This document shows positions 25,187 through 34,866 of a stretch of DNA of 64,000 nt, piece by piece (positions within the stretch are counted from its first letter, which is position 1; each line of letters begins with the position of its first letter). The position numbers were made by a program, and so were the translations under genes. The DNA comes from Homoserinibacter sp. YIM 151385 (lineage in GTDB: Bacteria > Actinomycetota > Actinomycetes > Actinomycetales > Microbacteriaceae), in the NCBI RefSeq assembly GCF_027912415.1, contig NZ_CP115175.1:1612001-1676000 (forward strand). Reading direction: 5' to 3'. The notes under the pieces were generated by a model. The model was given only the letters and a program-made list of their open reading frames with translations, did no database searches and had not been told where the DNA came from.

Positions 25187-26253
25187 GCGGCGACCGCCCG
25201 CAGCCGCCCGCCGCCGTCGAGCTCGAGCCGTCCGATCGCGGCGAGGCGCCGCGTCCCGGCGCGACGCTCGAGGTGCAGCACGACGTCGATCGCGCTCGCG
25301 ACCTGGCGAGCCAGCGCCAGCGGGTCGAGCCCGGCGAGTGCGCCGAGCGCCTCGAGCCGAGCCGGCACGTCCTCGAGCGAGTTCGCGTGGATCGTGCCCG
25401 CCCCGCCGTCGTGGCCGGTGTTGAGGGCGGCGAGCAGCTCGCGGAGCTCGGCGCCGCGGCACTCGCCGAGGACGAGGCGGTCGGGCCGCATCCGCAGCGC
25501 CTCGCGCACCAGACGCTCGAGCGGCACGAGACCCGCGCCCTCCGTGTTCGCCTGCCGCGCCTCGAGCGCGACGACGTGATCGTGCTCGGGGCGCAGCTCC
25601 GCGACGTCCTCGATGAGCACGATGCGCTCGCCGGCGGGAGCCGCCGAGAGCATGGCGCCGAGGAGCGTCGTCTTGCCGCTGCCGCCCGCACCCGAGATGA
25701 GCGCGTTGCGCCGGGCCGCCACGATCTCCTGCACACGCGCCAGGTCGTCCGGCGCGAACAGGCCGAGCGCGTCGAGGTCGTCGAGCGTGGGCCGGACTCG
25801 ACCGGGGATGCGGATCGAGATCGCGGGACCCCCGCGCGCGACGGGTGGGAGCGCCGCGTGGACCCGGAGCCCGCCCCCGAGGCGGACGTCGACACACGGC
25901 GCGAGCTCGTCGATGTGGCGGCCTCCCGCCGACACGAGCTCGACCGCGAGGCGCCGCGCCGCGTCGGGCGGGATGCGGAGACCGGGGACGGCCAGGACGC
26001 CCGCGCCGCGGTCGACCCAGACCGCCCCGTCCGGGTTGAGGAACACGTCGGTCGCCGCGCGGTCGAGGACGTGCGGGGCGAGCGGGCCGAGGACCCGGGC
26101 GAGCCCGGCGGGGACGCCCTCGACGCCGCTCGCGCCGGCCGCCGGCGCCGGGGGCGCGCCGCTCCGACCGGCTGCCGCGGCCGGCGCGCCGGGAGGCGGC
26201 ACGGCCGCGAAGGGCGCATCGCCGCCAGGCGGGTCGGGATCCGGCTGCTGCAT
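25183..26253 (-). CDS. tadA: TadA/VirB11-type pilus assembly ATPase
   Basis: 356 residues. A Pro/Ala-rich N-terminus (1-45) is followed by a domain with VFLNPDGAVWVDRG and HIDELAPCVDVRLGGGLRVHAALPP in pieces, then the motor: Walker A ISGAGGSGKTTLLGAML, Asp box VLIEDVAELRP, Walker B RPDRLVLGECRGAE, and His box GHDGGAGTIHANS. It powers Flp pilus assembly. It is shorter than alpha-proteobacterial TadA but normal for the actinobacterial Rv3659c type. ATG at 26253 is the first reasonable start; there is no strong ribosome site, so a slightly different start is possible. First gene of the Tad operon; the upstream region has striking repeats. Confidence 0.9.
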   Translation of the reverse strand: MQQPDPDPPGGDAPFAAVPPPGAPAAAAGRSGAPPAPAAGASGVEGVPAGLARVLGPLAPHVLDRAATDVFLNPDGAVWVDRGAGVLAVPGLRIPPDAARRLAVELVSAGGRHIDELAPCVDVRLGGGLRVHAALPPVARGGPAISIRIPGRVRPTLDDLDALGLFAPDDLARVQEIVAARRNALISGAGGSGKTTLLGAMLSAAPAGERIVLIEDVAELRPEHDHVVALEARQANTEGAGLVPLERLVREALRMRPDRLVLGECRGAELRELLAALNTGHDGGAGTIHANSLEDVPARLEALGALAGLDPLALARQVASAIDVVLHLERRAGTRRLAAIGRLELDGGGRLRAVAA

Positions 26254-26360
26254 GCGAGGAGCCTGCCGGGTGCGGGGCGGCGGGAGCGCCGGGTCGGCGG
26301 CGGATGTGCATCGATCCGCAGGAAGCGCACCTGTGGAGGAGGGGCGCGCCGAGCGCTGCC

Positions 26361-26392
26361 GGAACCCGCCTTGAACGGAACCCGCCTTAAAC
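26361..26392. repeat. 16-bp tandem repeat upstream of tadA
   Basis: Two adjacent 16-bp units, GGAACCCGCCTTGAAC and GGAACCCGCCTTAAAC, differing at one base, about 110-140 bp before the tadA start. Tandem 16-bp spacing (about 1.5 helical turns) is compatible with a regulator binding site. Confidence 0.7.
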
Positions 26393-26399
26393 GAAGAGG

Positions 26400-26456
26400 G
26401 GCGGCGCCTATTGGGGGGAACAGGCGCCGCCACTGCAACGCTTGGATTGGGGGGAA
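26400..26456. repeat. Hairpin and direct repeats in the tadA/acs divergent region
   Basis: A 10-bp perfect stem (26400-26409 with 26422-26431) encloses ATTGGGGGGAA (26410-26420), and the same 11-mer occurs again at 26446-26456, 36 bp away. The 440-bp region 26254-26692 between the divergent tadA and acs starts holds these repeats and no gene. Confidence 0.65.
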
Positions 26457-26692
26457 TCGCGAAACGCTGCGGGCCGAGGTCGCCCTCGGCTGAGTCGAGT
26501 GTACTCCAAACGGGGGACGTCGCAACGGGTGATTCCGCCCGGGATCCGCGCGGACCCGGCGACTTCGCGCCGCCCTCCGGCGTCCCCCGGGCGGGATGCC
26601 GTCGGGCGTGGCTAGGATCGGTGCTCAAGACCATTGCCGCTCTTCGCGACGAACCAGGCACGTTCGCGGAATCGACCGAGGATACGACCTCC

Positions 26693-28651
<1,959 letters not shown>

Positions 28652-28670
28652 CGCGCCGGACACCTGCGGC

Positions 28671-28706
28671 GCGCGGGGGACGGCCGGATACAGCCGTCCC
28701 CCGCGC
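28671..28706. terminator. Bidirectional terminator between acs and the RidA gene
   Basis: A perfect 14-bp stem (28671-28684 with 28693-28706) with loop CGGATACA, centred between two convergent genes. Confidence 0.85.
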
Positions 28707-28731
28707 AGCAGACATGTCTATCGAGGCGCGG

Positions 28732-29193
28732 TCAGGCGAACTCGAGGACGAGCTCCACCTCGACGGGCACGTCGAGCGGGAGGACCGCGACGCCGACCGC
28801 GCTGCGGGCGTGCCGGCCGGCATCCCCGAAGACCTCGCCCAGCAGCTCCGAGGCGCCGTTCACGACGCCGGGCTGCCCGCTGAAGGCCGGGTCGGATGCG
28901 ACGAAGCCGGTGACCTTGACGACGCGCGTCACGCGGTCGAGCGAGCCGATCACGGAGGCCGCGGCGGCGAGTCCGTTGAGCACGCAGATCGCGGCCAGCT
29001 CCTTCGCGCGCTCGGGGCTCACGCCCGCGCCGACCTTGCCGGTCTCCGCGACCTGACCGTCCACGAGCGGGATCTGCCCCGCCGTGAAGACGAGGTTCCC
29101 GCTGACGACCGCGGGGAGGTACGCGCCCGCGGGGGCCGCGACGCCGGGGAGCTCGAGCCCGAGCTCCGCGAGCCGCGCCTCGACCGCGCTCAC
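28732..29193 (-). CDS. RidA (YjgF/UK114) family protein
   Basis: 153 residues, the longer RidA subgroup. RidA enzymes hydrolyse reactive enamine/imine intermediates of PLP enzymes. Family marks: LVFTAGQIPLVDGQ, CVLNGLAAAASVIGSLDRV, VKVTGFVASDPAF, and the C-terminal RSAVGVAVLPLDVPVEVELVLE. The catalytic arginine that most RidA proteins have in VGRAMLPLxAxVEVE-like motifs is replaced here by SAVGVAVLPLDVPVE, so it may be a non-archetypal Rid. GTG start at 29193 overlaps the TGA of the upstream miniprotein. Confidence 0.9.
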   Translation of the reverse strand: MSAVEARLAELGLELPGVAAPAGAYLPAVVSGNLVFTAGQIPLVDGQVAETGKVGAGVSPERAKELAAICVLNGLAAAASVIGSLDRVTRVVKVTGFVASDPAFSGQPGVVNGASELLGEVFGDAGRHARSAVGVAVLPLDVPVEVELVLEFA

Positions 29194-29354
29194 GCCGAGA
29201 CCTCGCCCGAGGGGCGCTTGAGGTAGGCGACGAGCCCGCCCTCGGGGCCCTGCACGACCTGCACGAGCTCCCAGCCCTGCGCGCCCCAGTTGTTGAGGAT
29301 CGCGGTCGTGTTGTGGACGATCAGGGGGGTCGTCGTGTACTCCCAGGTCTGCAT
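29190..29354 (-). CDS. DUF4177-like miniprotein (54 aa)
   Basis: 54 residues: starts MQTWEYTTTPLIVHNT, then ILNNWGAQGWELVQVV and GLVAYLKRPSGEVSA. The WEY...GWELV...LKRP pattern is that of DUF4177 proteins, small single-domain proteins of unknown function. Its stop overlaps the RidA start (GTGA), so the two are translated together. It starts 54 bp from the divergent PBP1 gene. Confidence 0.85.
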   Translation of the reverse strand: MQTWEYTTTPLIVHNTTAILNNWGAQGWELVQVVQGPEGGLVAYLKRPSGEVSA

Positions 29355-29394
29355 CGTTGGGCTTCCATTCAGCTCGGCGGATGGGGTCTTCGCG

Positions 29395-29400
29395 TACCCT
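29395..29400 (+). promoter_or_regulatory. Putative -10 box of the PBP1 gene (leaderless)
   Basis: TACCCT, 7 nt before the ATG at 29408. No ribosome site precedes the start, so leaderless translation is likely. Confidence 0.45.
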
Positions 29401-29407
29401 ACTGTCT

Positions 29408-31945
29408 ATGTCTGCCCAGAAGAAGACGGCCTCGAGCCTCATCGGCGCGGCGCTCGGAGCCATCGGCTTCTCCGCACTCGCCGGCCTGCTCGTGACCGTG
29501 ATGGTCGCCCCCGCCATCGCCGTGACCGGCATCACCGCCAACGCGACGATCGGCATCTTCGACGGCCTCCCCGAGTACATCCAGCTGGGCCAGCAGAAGC
29601 AGCGCAACGAGATCCGCATCAAGAAGGGCAACGGCAGCCAGCGGATCGCCACCATCTACGACCAGAACCGCGAGGAGATCCCGCTCGACAAGATGAGCGA
29701 CTACCTCAAGTTCGCCGCCATCTCGGGTGAGGACCGCCGCTTCTACGAGCACAACGGCGTCGACCCGAACTCGGTCGCCCGCGCGGCCGTCGGCCTCGTC
29801 GGCGGCTCCTCGGACTCCGGCGGCGCCTCGACCCTCACGATGCAGACCGTGCGCAACATCCTCGTCCTCGAGGCCTTCAACGACGAGACGCTCAGCGAGG
29901 AGGAGAGCATCCAGGCCCAGCAGGAGGCACTCGAGCCGACCGCGGGCCGCAAGCTGCGCGAGATGAAGCTCGCGATCGGGCTCGAGAAGGCCTACTCGAA
30001 GGACGAGATCCTCGCCGGCTACCTCAACATCGCGAACTTCGGCGCGAACACCTACGGCGTGCAGGCCGCCGCGCAGCAGTACTTCTCCACGACCGCCGCG
30101 AAGCTCACCCCGGCTCAGGCCGCGAGCCTCATCGCGATCGTCCAGTACCCGAACGCGCGCAGCCTCGACAACCCCGAGAACTTCGAGCGCAACCAGATCC
30201 GCCGCGACTTCATCCTCAAGGCGATGTTCAAGGACGACCACCTCACGCAGGAGGAGCTCGACGAGGCCATCGCGACGCCGGTGGACGAGAAGTTCCTCAA
30301 GCTCAACAAGCCCTCCAACGGCTGTTTCGCCGCGAAGAAGAACTACCAGTGGTTCTGCGACTACGTCGTCAACTCCGTCAAGGACCTCGAGGCGCTCGGT
30401 AAGACCCCCGAGGAGCGCCTCCAGAACTGGAAGTTCGGCGGCTACACCCTCTACGGCACCCTCAGCGCCGGCATCCAGGACACCGCCCGGGGCGTCACCC
30501 GGCAGTACGCCGACCCGAACGCCGCGACCTTCAACCTCGGCGCGGCCGCCGTGACCGTCCAGACGGGCACCGGCCGCATCCTCGCCATGGCGCAGAACCG
30601 CGACTTCGACAACCGCGAGAAGGCCGCCAAGGGCACCACGGCCGTCAACTACACGGCCGATCAGCGCTACGGCGGCTCACGCGGCTTCCAGCCGGGCTCG
30701 ACCTACAAGCCCTACACCCTGCTCGCCTGGCTGGATGCCGGCCGCGGTGTCAACGAGGGCTTCAACGCCGGCATCACGACGCTGAACCAGGCCGACTTCG
30801 CCGACCGCTGCAACGGCCCGTGGGGCGGCGAGTACAAGTTCCGCAACGACGCCTACGAGACCGGCCGCTACACCGGCGTCTCGGGCACCGCCGCCTCCAT
30901 CAACTCCGTCTTCCTCCAGATGGCCTCCAAGATCGACCAGTGCGACATCCGCGACATCGCCCGCTCGATCGGCGTGCACCGCGCCGACGGCAAGGCGGAC
31001 GGCTCCGATCTCTACACGATGCCGTCCTGCGTCATCGGCGGCTGCGACAACACCGTCTCGCCGATGACCCAGGCCGCCGCCTATGCGGCCATCGCGAACA
31101 AGGGCATCTACTGCAAGCCGATCGCCGTCGACAAGGTCGTCGGACCGGACGAGGAGGAGCTCCCGGGCCAGGATGCGGGATGCCACCAGGCCATCCGCCC
31201 CGAGGTCGCCAACACCGCGGCCTATGCGATGCAGCAGGTGATGGGCGGCACGGCCGCGGCGTCCAACCCGAACGACGGCACGCCCTACATCGGCAAGACG
31301 GGCACGACCGACAACTCGGTCCACACCTGGATGGTCGGCTCCTCGACCCGCGCCGCGACCGCCGTCTGGGTGGGCAACACCCGCGGCAAGCAGCCGCTGC
31401 GCCAGGCGGCCGTCAACGGCAACAGCGCCGCGCTCCTGCGTCACTACATCTTCCGGCCCATCGCGCAGCGCATCGACGCCTCGCTCCCCGGCACCGCCTT
31501 CCCGGGCGCGTCGTCCGAGCTGCTCAACGGCCAGCCGACCTTCGTGCCCGACGTCCTCGGATCCACCGTCGACCAGGCCCGCGGCGTCATCCAGAACGCG
31601 GAGCTCAGCATGAAGGACGGCGGCGGCGTCGCCTCCGACCAGCCGGTCGGCACCATCGTCCGGCAGGAGCCCGCCTCGGGCGCCTCCGTGCCGAAGGGCA
31701 GCATCGTCACCGTCTTCCGCTCCAACGGGAAGGGCGCGGAGGTGCCGGATGTCATCGGCCTGAGCTTCGAGGAGGCGAAGGCGAGATTCTCCGCCTTCGC
31801 GAACGTCGTCGAATCGTGTCAGTCCTCCGACGATCCGCTCGCCGACTCCGACCTCGACAAGGTCGTCAAGCAGGACCCGAAGGCGGGAGGCATGGCGAGC
31901 AACGACCGCACCGTCACGCTGACCGTGCGGCGGGCGGAATGCTGA
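29408..31945 (+). CDS. Bifunctional class A penicillin-binding protein with two PASTA domains
   Basis: 845 residues. Polymerises and crosslinks peptidoglycan. Single membrane helix at about 12-45. Glycosyltransferase domain (about 75-260): SGEDRRFYEHNGVDP with the catalytic Glu, and GGASTLTMQTVRN, where family members usually have TLTQQ. Transpeptidase domain (about 350-690): SxxK in QPGSTYKPYTL, SxN in AASINSVFLQM, KTG in YIGKTGTTDNSV. Two PASTA repeats at the C-terminus (FVPDVLGSTVDQARGVI and EVPDVIGLSFEEAKARF), which bind muropeptides or beta-lactams. It heads a plus-strand unit with the metallophosphoesterase. Confidence 0.96.
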   Translation: MSAQKKTASSLIGAALGAIGFSALAGLLVTVMVAPAIAVTGITANATIGIFDGLPEYIQLGQQKQRNEIRIKKGNGSQRIATIYDQNREEIPLDKMSDYLKFAAISGEDRRFYEHNGVDPNSVARAAVGLVGGSSDSGGASTLTMQTVRNILVLEAFNDETLSEEESIQAQQEALEPTAGRKLREMKLAIGLEKAYSKDEILAGYLNIANFGANTYGVQAAAQQYFSTTAAKLTPAQAASLIAIVQYPNARSLDNPENFERNQIRRDFILKAMFKDDHLTQEELDEAIATPVDEKFLKLNKPSNGCFAAKKNYQWFCDYVVNSVKDLEALGKTPEERLQNWKFGGYTLYGTLSAGIQDTARGVTRQYADPNAATFNLGAAAVTVQTGTGRILAMAQNRDFDNREKAAKGTTAVNYTADQRYGGSRGFQPGSTYKPYTLLAWLDAGRGVNEGFNAGITTLNQADFADRCNGPWGGEYKFRNDAYETGRYTGVSGTAASINSVFLQMASKIDQCDIRDIARSIGVHRADGKADGSDLYTMPSCVIGGCDNTVSPMTQAAAYAAIANKGIYCKPIAVDKVVGPDEEELPGQDAGCHQAIRPEVANTAAYAMQQVMGGTAAASNPNDGTPYIGKTGTTDNSVHTWMVGSSTRAATAVWVGNTRGKQPLRQAAVNGNSAALLRHYIFRPIAQRIDASLPGTAFPGASSELLNGQPTFVPDVLGSTVDQARGVIQNAELSMKDGGGVASDQPVGTIVRQEPASGASVPKGSIVTVFRSNGKGAEVPDVIGLSFEEAKARFSAFANVVESCQSSDDPLADSDLDKVVKQDPKAGGMASNDRTVTLTVRRAEC

Positions 31946-31970
31946 TCGCGCGCGATCGGCGGGTCCGACG

Positions 31971-32930
31971 ATGAGCCCCCGGCGCGTCGTCGGCGGCGCC
32001 CTGGTCGGCGCCGCCGCCGCAGGGGCGGCGGCCTTCGCCTGGGGTGCGCTCGTCGAGCGGCGGCGCTTCCAGGTCCGCCACGAGGTGCTGCGCGTCCTCG
32101 AGCCCGGGTCGCGGGACGTCACGATCCTGCACCTCAGCGACCTGCACATGGCGCCCTGGCAGCACGACAAGCAGGACTTCGTGCGCTCGCTCGCCCGCTA
32201 CGAGCCCGACCTCGTCATCGGCACCGGCGACAACCTCGGCCACGTCGACGGGCTCGCCGGACTCCGCGCCGCGCTCGACCCCTTCCGCGGGGTCGCCGGG
32301 GTGCACGTGCACGGCTCGAACGACTACTACGGGCCGGTGCTCAAGAACCCCTTCGGGTACTTCCTGCCCGACCGCCCCCTCAAGGTCAGCCCGCCCGACC
32401 TCGACGCGGAGGCGCTCGACGACTACCTCGAGGGCGAGCTCGGCTGGCTCCCCCTCGAGACGGAGGCGCACGCGATCGAGATCCGAGGCAACCGCTTCGA
32501 GTTCTTCGGCACCGGCGACGCCCACCGCGGCTGGGACGATCTGGTCGGCCTCCCCGGCCGCGTCGAGGAGATGCGCGAGGAGGTCGAGTGGTCCGAGGAG
32601 GGCTACGCGCCGGTGTTCCGCGTCGGCGTCACCCACGCCCCCTACCGCCGCGTGCTCGACGGGCTCACCACCCAGGGCGCCGACCTCATCGTCGCCGGGC
32701 ACACGCACGGCGGGCAGGTCCGCATCCCCGGGCGGCCGGCCCTCGTCACCAACTGCGACATCCCCGCCGAGCAGGCGCAGGGCCTGAGCGTCTGGCGGCA
32801 CGCCGGCTCGAGCGCCTTCCTCCAGGTCTCGGCAGGACTCGGCACCTCCATCTACGCACCCGTCCGATTCGCCTGCCCGCCCGAGGCGATCGTGCTGACG
32901 CTCACCGCCGCCGAAATCGGGTACGATTGA
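31971..32930 (+). CDS. Metallophosphoesterase (YkuE-like), membrane-anchored
   Basis: 319 residues. One N-terminal membrane segment (about 5-28) then a calcineurin-like phosphoesterase domain with all metal motifs: HLSDLHMAP, GTGDNLGHVDG, HGSNDYYGP (where GNHD is usual), THAPY and GHTHGGQVRIP. The GSND form instead of GNHD is common in the actinobacterial group downstream of PBP1. The substrate is unknown (phosphodiesters, possibly UDP-sugars or lipid intermediates). It lies 25 bp after the PBP gene and is probably co-transcribed, suggesting a cell-envelope role. Confidence 0.93.
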   Translation: MSPRRVVGGALVGAAAAGAAAFAWGALVERRRFQVRHEVLRVLEPGSRDVTILHLSDLHMAPWQHDKQDFVRSLARYEPDLVIGTGDNLGHVDGLAGLRAALDPFRGVAGVHVHGSNDYYGPVLKNPFGYFLPDRPLKVSPPDLDAEALDDYLEGELGWLPLETEAHAIEIRGNRFEFFGTGDAHRGWDDLVGLPGRVEEMREEVEWSEEGYAPVFRVGVTHAPYRRVLDGLTTQGADLIVAGHTHGGQVRIPGRPALVTNCDIPAEQAQGLSVWRHAGSSAFLQVSAGLGTSIYAPVRFACPPEAIVLTLTAAEIGYD

Positions 32931-32957
32931 CCGGTTGCCGTCAGGCGACAGCAGTAT

Positions 32958-33034
32958 CGGGGTATGGCGCAGCTTGGTAGCGCGCGTCGTTCGGGACGAC
33001 GAGGTCGCAGGTTCAAATCCTGTTACCCCGACCA
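32958..33034 (+). tRNA. trnP: tRNA-Pro (anticodon CGG)
   Basis: A 77-nt cloverleaf: acceptor CGGGGTA/TACCCCG, anticodon stem CGTCG/CGACG with loop TTCGGGA (anticodon CGG), T-arm with GTTCAAATC, and an encoded 3' ACCA. It reads codon CCG. It begins 27 bp after the phosphoesterase stop. Confidence 0.96.
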
Positions 33035-33038
33035 GAGG

Positions 33039-33075
33039 CCAGGGCCCTCATTCGCTTCGCGAATGGGGGCTCTGG
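33039..33075 (+). terminator. Terminator after tRNA-Pro
   Basis: A 17-bp stem (33039-33055 with 33059-33075) with two G-U pairs and loop TTC, five bases after the tRNA. Confidence 0.85.
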
Positions 33076-33091
33076 TCGTTCGTGCCTTCTG

Positions 33092-33119
33092 GTCTTCGAC
33101 GCGCAGGCGCGTCGAAGAC
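33092..33119. repeat. 13-bp inverted repeat with 2-nt loop
   Basis: GTCTTCGACGCGC (33092-33104) and its exact complement (33107-33119), separated by AG. In the gene-free stretch after tRNA-Pro. Could be a second hairpin terminator or a regulator site. Confidence 0.7.
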
Positions 33120-33285
33120 GTCGCTGATGGGCAGCCAGGTGGACGGGTCCTGAGGCGGGGTTCTGATCGTCTGCCTCCAGCGCGCCGACGGCGTCGCTGT
33201 TGGGAGATGAGCACGCGGCGCGCCCCGGCATGCGGCCTGCGACGACGCAGCCGCCCCCGACGGCGCAAGCTTTTGTGCGGCAGAC

Positions 33286-33391
33286 GCGGGGCGGCGGCGG
33301 ATGCGTTCGCGGCCGCTGGTCGGGCCTGGCGGGCGCCGCGACGCAGGAGCAGCGCGGGACGCGGACGCGGACGCATCCGCCGCCGCCCCGC
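33286..33391. repeat. 21-bp perfect inverted repeat around a 64-bp core
   Basis: Left arm 33286-33306 (GCGGGGCGGCGGCGGATGCG and one more T) and right arm 33371-33391 are exact reverse complements. The 350-bp stretch 33076-33427 between tRNA-Pro and tdk has no supportable gene, only this and the smaller hairpin. Confidence 0.7.
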
Positions 33392-33427
33392 ACCCCCGCG
33401 AGGACCGAACCCACCCCCGCGAGGTCC

Positions 33428-34093
33428 TCAGGTGAAGTCGGCGTCGGGCTCGTCGCCGTACGCGAAGTCGATGCGGGGCCGCCAGGCGTTGTTGAGCGAG
33501 CCGCCCGACTCCTCCAGGTAGCACTGCCCGCACAGCGACTCGTACGTCACGTCGACCCCGTCGATCGCGACCTGCGCCCCGTCGAACACGAACTCGCCGT
33601 CGACGGTCCGCGCGTTGAAGATCGCCTTCCGCCCGCAGCGGCAGATCGTCTTCAGCTCCTCGAGCGAGTGGGCGACCTCGAGCAGGCGGCGGCTCCCCGG
33701 GAACGCGATCGTCTGGAAGTCGGTGCGGATGCCGTAGGCCAGCACCGGCACGTCCTCCATGATGGCGATGCGCAGCAGGTCGTCGACCTGCGTCTCGGAG
33801 AGGAACTGCACCTCGTCCATGAGGAGGCAGCTCACATCCCGCCCGGTGTCCCGGATGACCTTCTCGCGCTGGGCGGTGAACACCTGGTAGACGTCGTCTT
33901 CGGCGGTCACGGTGAAGTCGACGGGCCGGGTGACGCCGAGGCGGGAGACGATGGAGGCCTCGCCTTTGGAGTCGATGGCGGGCTTCGCGAGGAGCACGCG
34001 CTGTCCGCGCTCCTCGTAGTTGTACGCCGCCTGGAGCAGGGCGGTCGACTTGCCGCTGTTCATCGCGCCGTAGCGGAAGTAGAGCTTCGACAT
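33428..34093 (-). CDS. tdk: Thymidine kinase
   Basis: 221 residues, type II TK. Phosphorylates thymidine in salvage. P-loop YGAMNSGKSTALLQ, Asp in the DEVQFL motif (LLMDEVQFLSETQ), the lasso/zinc cysteines in CRCGRKAIFNAR and ESLCGQC, and the thymidine-binding Tyr loop. Its ATG directly follows the TAG of the response regulator gene (no gap), so it is translated after it. Confidence 0.96.
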   Translation of the reverse strand: MSKLYFRYGAMNSGKSTALLQAAYNYEERGQRVLLAKPAIDSKGEASIVSRLGVTRPVDFTVTAEDDVYQVFTAQREKVIRDTGRDVSCLLMDEVQFLSETQVDDLLRIAIMEDVPVLAYGIRTDFQTIAFPGSRRLLEVAHSLEELKTICRCGRKAIFNARTVDGEFVFDGAQVAIDGVDVTYESLCGQCYLEESGGSLNNAWRPRIDFAYGDEPDADFT

Positions 34094-34819
34094 CTACTGC
34101 AGGTATCCGTCCTCGGCGGCTCGACGGATCAGCTCCGCCTTCTTGCCGGCCGGTCGCCCCACGCGGGCGTACTTCTCGCGCACCCGCCGCAGGTAGGTCT
34201 TCGCGGTCTCGTACTGGACGTTCATGTTCTCGGCGACGCCGGCCGTGCTGTGGCCGGCGACGTAGAGGCGCAGCGCCTCCTCCTCGCCGGGGCTGAGCCG
34301 CGGGCGGGCGTGCGCGGCGGCGCCACCGACGGGTAGCGGACGCCAGGAGCGCTCGGTCGGCTGCTCGCCCTGGAGGCCCATGACCCGGCGGGCGGCATCC
34401 ATGACCTCGCTCATGGGCAGCGACTTGGAGAGGAAGTCGGCGGCACCGGCCGCGAGGGCGCGGTCGCGCGCCTCGCGGGTGTCGAGGCTGGTGAGGACGA
34501 CGACCTTGGCGCCGGCGGCGCGGCAGGTGCGCACGCGGGCTTCGATGGAGACGGGCTCGTTGAGCTGGAAGTCGATGAAGACGAGGTCGGTGGGGAAGTT
34601 GGCGCTGTGGACGAGCTGCAGCCAGGTCGCCGCGACGAGGACGACCTCGAAGTCGCGCGCGTTGGCGCCGATCCACGTGGACAGCGCGTCGAGGAGGACC
34701 TCGTGGTCGTCGAGGATGGCGAGGCGGATGCGCCGCTCGGGCGTCTCGATGCCGTCCGCCGCCGTGCCCGGCAGCGCAGCCGACGCCGGGGGGCTCGACG
34801 CCGCATCGGACATGCTCAT
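34094..34819 (-). CDS. Orphan response regulator (REC + LuxR-type HTH)
   Basis: 241 residues. N-terminal extension (1-30), receiver domain (about 31-150) with acidic pair in LAILDDHEVLL, phospho-acceptor Asp in LVFIDFQLNE, Thr/Ser in VVVLTSLDT and Lys in DFLSKSLP. C-terminal LuxR-like HTH (about 175-241): LSPGEEEALRLYVAGHSTAGVAENM, YETAKTYLRRVREKYARVGRPAGKKAEL in parts. No sensor kinase is adjacent. The tail RxREKYARxGRPAGKKAEL is like actinobacterial orphan regulators. Two ATGs occur (34819 and 34813); TAGGCT lies 7 nt before the first, favouring it as a leaderless start. Confidence 0.9.
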   Translation of the reverse strand: MSMSDAASSPPASAALPGTAADGIETPERRIRLAILDDHEVLLDALSTWIGANARDFEVVLVAATWLQLVHSANFPTDLVFIDFQLNEPVSIEARVRTCRAAGAKVVVLTSLDTREARDRALAAGAADFLSKSLPMSEVMDAARRVMGLQGEQPTERSWRPLPVGGAAAHARPRLSPGEEEALRLYVAGHSTAGVAENMNVQYETAKTYLRRVREKYARVGRPAGKKAELIRRAAEDGYLQ

Positions 34820-34826
34820 GCCCCTA

Positions 34827-34832
34827 AGCCTA
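34827..34832 (-). promoter_or_regulatory. Putative -10 box of the response regulator-tdk operon
   Basis: TAGGCT on the minus strand, 7 nt from the ATG at 34819. Inferred. Confidence 0.4.
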
Positions 34833-34866
34833 TTGCCGCGCACCGGCCGTCCACCCCGCGCGACGC

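Noticed and set aside
26640-26675. A GAAC...GTTC pair before acs as an SOS box
   Set aside because: The half-sites are 7 bp apart rather than 4, so they do not fit the LexA spacing.
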